DNA of 64,000 nt from an uncultured Methanobacterium sp. Lineage in GTDB: Archaea > Methanobacteriota > Methanobacteria > Methanobacteriales > Methanobacteriaceae. Location: positions 496,001 to 560,000 of the forward strand of contig NZ_OY762015.1 in the NCBI RefSeq assembly GCF_963665055.1. The letters are read 5' to 3'. Below the pieces are notes generated by a model. That model was not told where the DNA came from and searched no databases. It saw only the letters and a list, made by a program, of their open reading frames with translations. Numbering within the stretch: the first letter of the stretch is position 1; each line of letters starts with the position of its first letter. The position numbers were made by a program, and so were the translations under genes. Shown piece after piece: positions 12,128 to 19,289 of the stretch.

Positions 12128-13069
12128 TTGATTAAAACTCTTATTTTATATGAAAGTAGGTATGGATCTACCTGGGAAGCAGCTAACATAATTTCACTTA
12201 TTCTTGGCCCCTCCCGTCATTATCCTCTCTCCCAGTTTGGTGAAGGATGCCGTGACTTTGATTTTATAGTGATAGGTAGCCCTATCTACAATGGGAAAGT
12301 TCACCCTAAACTACAGACTTTTCTGGATAATGAGCGAGAATGGCTGGATGAAAAAAGCATAGCCTTATTTTGCACCTGTCTTAATGGTTCTGAAGGTTTA
12401 CGTGTTCTCCGGGAAGTGGAGGATAGCCTGGGGGGTAACGTTCTGGAACTGGGTGTTCTGGGGGGTCGCCTGGAAATGGATCGTTTAAATGATCGGGATT
12501 ACCAGGCACTCAAGGAATATATTTCCAGGGAAGGATTACCTTCTCAGGGAATGGATTTATTCAACAGTAAGGAAGTTGTGGACCTGGCTTTACGACTTAC
12601 TGATATAAGGGATGGATTGCTAGATGAACTTCCAGTAGTGGAACTTAAGAAAGAGGTTGAAGACTTTTTAAAGCAACACAACACCTGTACCCTGGCCACC
12701 AGCTCCCAGGACAGTGTACGTGCCACTCCAATGGAGTATGACTATGATCAGGGACATCTCTACATTCTCAGTGAAGGTGGAATGAAATTTGCCCACTTAC
12801 TTTCCAATTCCAACGTTTCAGTGGCAGTATATGAAGATTACACTGATATGGATAATCTGGTGGGAATGCAGATAACCGGAGATGCCATTATGGTGGAAGA
12901 CCCGGTAGAATATCAACATGCCATGGACATGAAGGGTCTTAGTATGGATTACATCCGATCACTACCATTTGATCTCAAACTCATCAGGGTGGATATGGAG
13001 AAGGTTGAATTTTTAAACTCACAGTTTGAAAAAAACGGATACTCAGAAAGACAGGTTTTGAAGTTTTAA
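12128..13069 (+). CDS. Flavodoxin-like/PPOX (pyridoxamine oxidase-fold) fusion protein
   Basis: A 313-residue two-domain flavoprotein. Residues 1-150 form a flavodoxin fold with the FMN phosphate loop YESRYGSTWEAA and the IGSPIYNGKVHP loop, closest to the flavodoxin_5/HemG-type group. Residues 165-313 are a split-barrel PPOX domain (HNTCTLATSS, TPMEYDY, YILSEGGMKFAHL, NVSVAVYEDY). Start is TTG at 12128, strongly supported by AGAAGGGGG eight bases upstream. It likely shuttles electrons from a flavin to a flavin or F420-type cofactor; the substrate is unknown. Confidence 0.85.
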   Translation: MIKTLILYESRYGSTWEAANIISLILGPSRHYPLSQFGEGCRDFDFIVIGSPIYNGKVHPKLQTFLDNEREWLDEKSIALFCTCLNGSEGLRVLREVEDSLGGNVLELGVLGGRLEMDRLNDRDYQALKEYISREGLPSQGMDLFNSKEVVDLALRLTDIRDGLLDELPVVELKKEVEDFLKQHNTCTLATSSQDSVRATPMEYDYDQGHLYILSEGGMKFAHLLSNSNVSVAVYEDYTDMDNLVGMQITGDAIMVEDPVEYQHAMDMKGLSMDYIRSLPFDLKLIRVDMEKVEFLNSQFEKNGYSERQVLKF

Positions 13070-13827
13070 ATATTTTTTTTGAAATTTACTTAACAGAATG
13101 TTTTGGAAAAAAATTGAATCCTGAATTAATGATTGAATAAATTCCAAGGAATAATTCAGAGATGAAATAATTAATATTAAAATATTTCAGAGGGGAAAAA
13201 AATCAAAAATTGATAATTGAAAATAGTTAGAATTACAATTTTTTTTAATAAAATGTAATTTTGTAATGAAATGTAGTACCAGTTATTTTGCTATTAATTA
13301 TGTCGTAAAATTTATTAATTAAACCTTACAAAAACCACCCCTCACTATTATTCTAATCCACACGTAATGTGTGAAAATATGGTCCGTATAAAAAATCTGA
13401 AAAACTGTGCTAAATCAGTAACCACATGTATACTGGGTGGATGAAAAACAGGTATTTTGGGAAAAAATGAGAAGTTGTCTATTTTCAAGATTCCGTAATA
13501 TTCCTTTTTAATCGGTTATGATTTTTAGTTGGGTGGAAACTGTGTTCATCTTTATGCTTTCAGTGTCATACTCTTATTTCAGAGGGCTCATCAATACTAT
13601 CCCTCTTTCACCACTGTAGAATCATTGGTTTGGCCTAAAATAGTGGAAGTTACCTTGGTAGATTCAGTGGTGTTTGCACCTGGGATCCCGTTAAAGAATA
13701 GGGCTGTTCTATATTTTTATTTGAACATGTTCGCACAGTTATTCATTATGTTGTTATTAACATTATAGATTTTTGGGATTTTTAATTTGACCTAATGATA
13801 TTGTTTTCTCAAATAGTGCAATAAATT

Positions 13828-13855
13828 ACTTCGTTAAACAATTCTATAACGAAGT
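13828..13855. repeat. 9-bp perfect inverted repeat ACTTCGTTA/TAACGAAGT
   Basis: ACTTCGTTA (13828-13836) and TAACGAAGT (13847-13855) flank a 10-nt spacer. It could be an operator or a hairpin. It lies in a gene-free stretch. Confidence 0.45.
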
Positions 13856-13929
13856 TTATGACACTTAATTTTAAAATAATAAATTTTTTTTAATAGCATT
13901 AATGGAAATTACTAAACACACCATGAATT

Positions 13930-13956
13930 ATAATATTTATTGAAGATAAATATTAT
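13930..13956. promoter_or_regulatory. 11-bp inverted repeat upstream of the MNT gene
   Basis: ATAATATTTAT (13930-13940) and ATAAATATTAT (13946-13956) are perfect arms around TGAAG, 84 bp before the MNT start. It may be an operator, or contain the TATA box. Confidence 0.4.
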
Positions 13957-14039
13957 CTATGCTATTGGATGTTAGATCTGCATAGATGGTAAATGAGATC
14001 CCGGAAAAATAGAATGATCGGTGCATTGAGGGTGGAAAA

Positions 14040-14375
14040 ATGAAACATAAAAGATCAATAGATGAGATCAAACCTCTTCTTAAAGATATAAAAGGAGCCC
14101 TGAATAAAATTTATGGAGATAGGCTTCTGGAAATGATCCTTTACGGTTCATTTGCCCGGGATGATGCCACTGATGATTCTGATATTGATATTGCAGTACT
14201 TCTAAAGGGAGATGTTGATAAATTTAGGGAAATCGAGAAGATGAACAATGTTATTTATCAAATTGTATTGGAATATGGTGAGTTAGTTACTTTTTATCCT
14301 CTCTCAAAACATGAATTTTCTGATTACGAGTGGCCTCTCCATTATAATATTCAAATGGAGGGGATAAAGGTTTAA
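14040..14375 (+). CDS. MNT-type minimal nucleotidyltransferase (MntA antitoxin family), orphan
   Basis: A 111-residue minimal nucleotidyltransferase. Seen: the pol-beta signature GSFARDDATDDSDIDIAVLL at about 36-55, with metal-binding Asp48 and Asp50. In type VII toxin-antitoxin pairs such proteins AMPylate and silence a HEPN ribonuclease encoded next door. Here no HEPN gene follows in the 220 bp before cas6. The nearest HEPN-motif gene is inside the cas operon at 18561-19289. Functional pairing with it is inference. Confidence 0.88.
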   Translation: MKHKRSIDEIKPLLKDIKGALNKIYGDRLLEMILYGSFARDDATDDSDIDIAVLLKGDVDKFREIEKMNNVIYQIVLEYGELVTFYPLSKHEFSDYEWPLHYNIQMEGIKV

Positions 14376-14595
14376 GCTGTAAGTATGTGTATATTAATGT
14401 ATCTCAAAACGGTTGATGGTGTGGGAACATTCTGGTTTTTTTGGGGGATTGTTTTAGCAACTCTTTAATTGCTTATTTTTATTATTAAACCTATAAACCT
14501 GAAATTTATATTTTTCAAGTATAATTGAATGTTTATTGTATACAATTATGGCTTAATGTATAACTGTAGATGTTTTTCCCGATACATTTAAATAG

Positions 14596-15417
14596 TTGAA
14601 GATATTATTAGATAGTAGGTTAATATTAAATATTGAAATTACTCTAAATGTTATCAGAGGGGAGTCTGATGGGGGTTTTGATATAAGGCTTAAAATATCT
14701 TTAAAAGCACCAAAAAATAGTTATTTAATTCCTTACAATTACAATCATATTCTTTCTGCTATTATATATCGTAAAATAGCTGATCTTGACCTGGCCAGCC
14801 AGCTCCATGGATCACAGGACTTTAAACATTTCACTTTTTCTCAGATAAACATTCCCCTCCGCAGACCATCCAAGAATGGGTTGATGTCCAGGGATGGTAA
14901 GTTCCATTTTTACATCTCATCTCCACATGACTATTTGATTCAGACTATGGTTGAGGGATACCTTGAAGACCCGGAAGTTGTATTCAAGGGAGATAAACTC
15001 ATGATGGAACAGGTGGAACTTCTGAAACAGCCTGATTTCAAGAAGATGATGAAAATGAAGACCATGTCTCCGGTGATTACCCGGGTAAAACGTGAAGATG
15101 GTCGGATATGGGATCTTAATCCTGGAGACTTAAGATTTTACACTGCACTGCAGCAGAACCTCCTTCGTAAGTACAACTCATTCTATGATGATGCATATGA
15201 TGGTGATGAGTACGTTAAAATAGTTCCTGACTTGGAATCAGTGAAGAGGAAACGGATTACTATTGATAAGAATGGTACTCAGACGTATCATAGGGCTTAT
15301 TTGATGCATTTTGAGGTGGAAGCAGATGAAAGGTTGGTGAAGTTTGCTTATGACTCTGGAATTGGTGAAAAGAATAGTATGGGGTTTGGGATGGTGAAAC
15401 AGGTTAATGGGGCTTAA
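14596..15417 (+). CDS. cas6: CRISPR pre-crRNA endoribonuclease Cas6
   Basis: Cleaves the repeat RNA to make crRNAs for the type I-B complex. Seen: the N-terminal ferredoxin-like start RLKISLKAPKNSYLIPYNYNHILSAI in pieces from about residue 31, and the C-terminal glycine-rich loop GIGEKNSMGFGMV (about 256-268). The 273-residue frame opens at a TTG, which adds about 30 residues unlike the family. The TTTAAATA element at 14585-14592 would start transcription downstream of that TTG, so the real start may be a non-canonical codon near 14670. First gene of the cas operon. Confidence 0.88.
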   Translation: MKILLDSRLILNIEITLNVIRGESDGGFDIRLKISLKAPKNSYLIPYNYNHILSAIIYRKIADLDLASQLHGSQDFKHFTFSQINIPLRRPSKNGLMSRDGKFHFYISSPHDYLIQTMVEGYLEDPEVVFKGDKLMMEQVELLKQPDFKKMMKMKTMSPVITRVKREDGRIWDLNPGDLRFYTALQQNLLRKYNSFYDDAYDGDEYVKIVPDLESVKRKRITIDKNGTQTYHRAYLMHFEVEADERLVKFAYDSGIGEKNSMGFGMVKQVNGA

Positions 15418-15474
15418 TATGAAGAAATTAAAAGTCACATGTAGAAATTAAGTGATATTTAACAGGTGATAATG

Positions 15475-16977
15475 ATGGAGATGGAAATATCCGTTTATAA
15501 TGATGTTTGGATGGATAATGCTGTTGAGAACTTTTATAGGTTAATAGAAGATTTTGAAGAAGAATTAGATATAAATCTTAATAAAACAGAGTTCATGCTG
15601 GGTAACATTAATAAAGAAGATTTGGGGAGTTTGTTATCTGATATAATTCAAGAAAATCGGAATAATTTAATTGTAATGAATAAAGACAAGAAAACTGGCG
15701 AGATAAAGGAAATAAAAAAGGATTTCGTTCTTATTCAGGAAGGTAAGAAAATTGATGGAATTGTGGCATTTAAAGAAAATATTTACACTGAATCAGAAAA
15801 ATCGGTGAATGAAATCCTTGATTTAATGGAAAAAGATGGTAAAAAAACTTGTATTTTATGTGGGAAAACTTTTTCGAAACCCTTTAAAAAAATGCAACAA
15901 GCAACATATCCTTTTGCGACTAAAATCAAAAGTCTCAGTGGCATCCGTACATATAAAGACGGAACTTTCTATGCATTTAAAGAATATCATGATAGTTTTT
16001 GTCCAACCTGTTATTTGATTGGAATAATGGAATGGTTAGATGACAGAATAATTTACAGAACATTTCCAGGAGATAGGACATTTTTATTTTTACCCTATTT
16101 TGATAATTTTGAGGATCTCGCTGAATTTAAAAGAGAATATGAACCGTTATTGAACAAATCAGAAAGATATTCCAATATAAAAGTAAATATTCGTGAAGAT
16201 AAGACAGAAGGAACTCCTGGAAAATTTAGCACTCTCCTTTGTTTTTATGATAAATTCTTGTTTGATATTGAAAATTTGAATATAATAGGTGCTAATTGGG
16301 CCATATTAGAAGTTCCTTTTGGTTCTGTAAAAAACGTTAAGTTAAGGGTACTGAATTTAACTGATTTTACTTTAGGAGTGATGAAAGACTTTATTAAATA
16401 TAATGAAAGCCGAATTTATACAGATTTAATAAAAGAAATTTACTTTTTCATAGATAATCCAAAGGGTGCTCCCGTTGACTGGGATTTAACACGGAAAATT
16501 CAGGAAAAATTATCAGAATCTTTTTTGATGAATGATTTCAGACATTTTGCAAGAATGTTACTACCTAGAAAAGGTGGTAGAGTTGGTTATTCGAAAGAAA
16601 CACGAGAAAATTTAGAGAATTTGATATATATTTGGAGGTTGAAGGAAATGGGAATACCTAAAGAAGCTTTAAATTCTATTAAAGAAGTGGGTAAGATAGT
16701 TGCAAAAGTTTCAGAAAATAATGTAAGTCTTTTGTATAAATTAGATAAAACCAGGACACCTGAAGAGTTTCTGGGTGTTTTAAGAGAAATATCTAGAAAA
16801 CTTATTGGTATTGATTTGAAAGATTTACGAAAATCAAAAATACAAGTAACCTCTTTGGATGAGATAATTCTTCTTTTAAAAGATCATGAAAAAGAATGGA
16901 AAGAAATTAGGGATTTATTAGTTATTTATTCATCAATGTATTATGCGATGGGATCTAGGAGGCTAAAAAATGAATGA
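15475..16977 (+). CDS. cas8: Type I-B large subunit Cas8 (Cst1/Tneap-type)
   Basis: Large subunit of the Cascade complex, expected to read the PAM and recruit Cas3. Seen: a four-Cys zinc site formed by CILC (Cys129, Cys132) and CPTC (Cys179, Cys182), typical of the CXXC-CXXC Cas8 group, then a long helical C-terminal half. The full frame of about 503 residues is usual. A GTG at 15466 lies within the GGTGAT ribosome binding site, so ATG 15472 or 15475 is the likelier start. Its end overlaps cas7 by 8 nt. Subtype call rests on the Cst2-like Cas7 beside it. An internally translated small subunit is possible but not visible. Confidence 0.85.
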   Translation: MEMEISVYNDVWMDNAVENFYRLIEDFEEELDINLNKTEFMLGNINKEDLGSLLSDIIQENRNNLIVMNKDKKTGEIKEIKKDFVLIQEGKKIDGIVAFKENIYTESEKSVNEILDLMEKDGKKTCILCGKTFSKPFKKMQQATYPFATKIKSLSGIRTYKDGTFYAFKEYHDSFCPTCYLIGIMEWLDDRIIYRTFPGDRTFLFLPYFDNFEDLAEFKREYEPLLNKSERYSNIKVNIREDKTEGTPGKFSTLLCFYDKFLFDIENLNIIGANWAILEVPFGSVKNVKLRVLNLTDFTLGVMKDFIKYNESRIYTDLIKEIYFFIDNPKGAPVDWDLTRKIQEKLSESFLMNDFRHFARMLLPRKGGRVGYSKETRENLENLIYIWRLKEMGIPKEALNSIKEVGKIVAKVSENNVSLLYKLDKTRTPEEFLGVLREISRKLIGIDLKDLRKSKIQVTSLDEIILLLKDHEKEWKEIRDLLVIYSSMYYAMGSRRLKNE

Positions 16978-17905
16978 TTTAAAAGGAATTAGTATGGTAT
17001 GGCTGTCCGAGACAGATTTAACAAATTTAAATGCAGGAGAAGGGGAAAGCAACTATATTGACGTTAAAAAATATAAAAAAGATGGAACTGAGTATCCATA
17101 TGTTAGTGGACAGGCAATGCGGTTCTATCTTAGGGAAGCCATAAGGAGAAATTTATCGGAAGATGAATACATGTGTGTTCCTGATGACAAAGGAGAAACA
17201 TGTGGGGATATATCTAAATGCATAAACTGTGATCTTTTTGGTTTCATGACCACTGTAAAAGGGAAAGGAGCTATAACTCGAGTTTCACCAGTCAAAGTAT
17301 CACCTGCCATGGGTCTTTTTTCCTTTGATGAAAATTCTAATGTTGATTTTTTGACTAGGAGGCACAGAATTACAGAAGGGTCTAAAATGGAAGGAGATAT
17401 TGTAAATGTTGAAGTTGGAACGAACATTTACAAAGATGGAATTTCAATCGATCTCTTAAGAGTTGGATCAGAAGAAATAATTGATGAAGACAACCGCACC
17501 GTTAAGATTGAACCGAAAATTGATAAAAATATAATAAATTCACGAATCCAAAAAGTTATAGAAGGAATAGGATTCTTATCAGATTATTCTAAACAGGCAC
17601 GACTTTTAACAGATTTTACTCCTGATGCAATTGCAATATCTTTCCAAAATAGATATTCGCATCGATTACAAAAATTATTTGAATTAAATGAAGAAGGAAA
17701 ACTCAATACTGAAAGATTCAAACAAATTTTGGATGAAGTTGAGGAGTACAGTGATCAGATATTCTTTGGAATAATTTCGGGATTGTTAAATAAAGAAGAT
17801 GAAAAATTTGTTAAAGACATATTCAAAGAAAAAGGAATTGAGGTAAAAACCCCTAAAGAAGCTCTTGATGATGCTACAGTGAGTTTAACTACAAAATCAG
17901 AATAG
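16970..17905 (+). CDS. cas7: Type I-B backbone protein Cas7 (Cst2/DevR family)
   Basis: RAMP-fold backbone subunit that binds the crRNA spacer in several copies. The 311 residues match Cst2/DevR. Seen: GISMVWLSETDLTNLNAGEG at the N-terminus, the YPYVSGQAMRFYLREAIRR segment, a CxxCDLFGF patch near residues 80-90, and the RVSPVKVSPAMGLF strand. It overlaps cas8 by 8 nt and shares one base with the cas5 start (TAGTG), so the three are translationally coupled. Confidence 0.93.
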   Translation: MNDLKGISMVWLSETDLTNLNAGEGESNYIDVKKYKKDGTEYPYVSGQAMRFYLREAIRRNLSEDEYMCVPDDKGETCGDISKCINCDLFGFMTTVKGKGAITRVSPVKVSPAMGLFSFDENSNVDFLTRRHRITEGSKMEGDIVNVEVGTNIYKDGISIDLLRVGSEEIIDEDNRTVKIEPKIDKNIINSRIQKVIEGIGFLSDYSKQARLLTDFTPDAIAISFQNRYSHRLQKLFELNEEGKLNTERFKQILDEVEEYSDQIFFGIISGLLNKEDEKFVKDIFKEKGIEVKTPKEALDDATVSLTTKSE

Positions 17906-18564
17906 TGAGTCGTATGTTTGGGTTAAAATTCAGAATAGAGGCTCTCTATTTTACAAATTTTAGAAAATCCACTAGCACTAGTTTAATTAATACATACAGT
18001 ATACCTCCATTCACCACTCTTAGGGGAATGATATCCAATGCATTAGGGCTTAAAAGAGATGATTTGAGGGTACAAGATTGGATTAAAATTGGAATTAAAC
18101 CTCAAAATAATATCAATCTTTCTACCGAGATGACTAAAGTCCTTAAACTCAAAGGCACTGGAAAACAATATCAAAAAATGTTTCCTTCTGCCCCAATATT
18201 CAAAGAATTTCTTGTCAATCCCATATATGATGTTTACGTTGCAGGTGAACAAGAAGTCATTGAGAATGTATATCTTGCATTGAAAAATCCTAAAAGACCG
18301 TTGTATATTGGTGCCTCTGACGAACTTGTTGATTTGACAGTTTTTAAACCTGTAAAAATTGAAAAAAAACTTTTTAATGAGGTATATGGTGTGTTAGATG
18401 GCATTCATGAAGATTGTATAATTGAAAAAATCCCCTATAAATTTGTTCAGACAGGTCGAAATTTTTCTCTTGAATATAAAACAATATCCATTCCAAAAAC
18501 GGGGAAAATCTGTGAGGAAACGATCCTTTTTGATTTTGAAGGTGAGGGGGTTGCTCTAGTGTGA
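17905..18564 (+). CDS. cas5: Type I-B Cas5
   Basis: RAMP-fold subunit that caps the 5' handle of the crRNA. The 219 residues fit Cas5 of the Tneap branch. Seen: the opening strand GLKFRIEALYFTNFRKS, the conserved IPPFTTLRGMISNALGL segment (about 33-49), and RPLYIGASDELVDL. GTG start at 17905 overlaps the cas7 stop; an ATG three codons later is an alternative. Its stop overlaps the next gene by 4 nt. Confidence 0.88.
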   Translation: MSRMFGLKFRIEALYFTNFRKSTSTSLINTYSIPPFTTLRGMISNALGLKRDDLRVQDWIKIGIKPQNNINLSTEMTKVLKLKGTGKQYQKMFPSAPIFKEFLVNPIYDVYVAGEQEVIENVYLALKNPKRPLYIGASDELVDLTVFKPVKIEKKLFNEVYGVLDGIHEDCIIEKIPYKFVQTGRNFSLEYKTISIPKTGKICEETILFDFEGEGVALV

Positions 18565-19289
18565 ATATCTTACAGGAGTATGAGATTGAGGATCTCTTGA
18601 ACGATTTAGGAATCGAAGTTGAGGATTCTGCTAGGATTTCTGATGGAGAACTAACTTATTTTATTTTTTCAGTAAGTAATTTAGAAGCAGACAAAGAGGA
18701 AATTGTTGAAAAATTAGAAATCAATAAATGGCCTAATGGCTTATATTGCTCAAGTAACATAAATTACAATCCAAATGAAATCCTAGAACTTATTAAACCA
18801 ATTTATATGGCTCAAGAACAATATTTATGGGAAATTATAATAAAGAAAGCTCATTTAATTAATGAAAAACATCTTGAGAAAACTAGATTTCATTTATTTG
18901 ATCTTAATGATTTTATTGTTACTATTCTTAAGTGGAATGGTAAAATTGCGACTCAGAAATCTGAATTCTATGATTTTATCATTGATTTTAATATAATAAT
19001 AAGATTTAGTTGTAAAAAGGAGGGTAATTTTACTATTGATAAAAAATATTCAGAACATCCTTTTTGGGGGGATTTAGCTATTATCCGAAACAGCTATGTT
19101 CATGCCCCCAAAGAACGTGGGGTTAATTTTGCAATAAATCGAGCTAAACGAGAAAAAAAAGCTTTTAAAAATCTTATTGATAAAGAAAGTCCTGATCCTA
19201 ATCTGCCTTTTGATTTTATAAAATCACAGATTAATCTATTAGAGAATTGTATTGAATTTTTAGATAATATGTTGGAGGACTATGGATAA
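18561..19289 (+). CDS. HEPN-motif protein embedded in the cas operon, function unknown
   Basis: A 242-residue protein with no recognised Cas family. The C-terminal half (about 85-240) is helical and holds RNSYVH at 176-181 inside FWGDLAIIRNSYVHAP. This matches the HEPN ribonuclease motif R(N/H/D)xxxH, with candidate catalytic Arg176 and His181. The N-terminal 80 residues look like an alpha/beta domain I cannot name. GTG start overlaps the cas5 stop by 4 nt, and its end overlaps cas3 by 8 nt, so it is translationally coupled to both. It may be a toxin-like RNase tied to interference. An alternative is a degenerate small subunit; RNase activity is not shown. Confidence 0.75.
   Translation: MNILQEYEIEDLLNDLGIEVEDSARISDGELTYFIFSVSNLEADKEEIVEKLEINKWPNGLYCSSNINYNPNEILELIKPIYMAQEQYLWEIIIKKAHLINEKHLEKTRFHLFDLNDFIVTILKWNGKIATQKSEFYDFIIDFNIIIRFSCKKEGNFTIDKKYSEHPFWGDLAIIRNSYVHAPKERGVNFAINRAKREKKAFKNLIDKESPDPNLPFDFIKSQINLLENCIEFLDNMLEDYG

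Larger units (their letters stand above)
13070..14039. other. 970-bp AT-rich gap at the left edge of the CRISPR island
   Basis: No convincing gene. An open frame at 13529-13768 (79 codons from TTG, hydrophobic C-terminus) has no recognisable domain and no clear ribosome binding site. Two inverted repeats stand out and are listed separately. The gap separates housekeeping genes from the MNT/cas island and may mark an old insertion boundary, though no transposase or att repeat is recognisable. Confidence 0.5.

Noticed and set aside
13529..13768. A 79-codon frame with a hydrophobic end
   Set aside because: TTG start without a ribosome binding site, no recognisable domain, and AT-rich surroundings; kept only as part of the gap description.
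13070..14039. An integrated mobile element border
   Set aside because: No integrase, transposase, target duplication or tRNA flank can be seen; only isolated inverted repeats.
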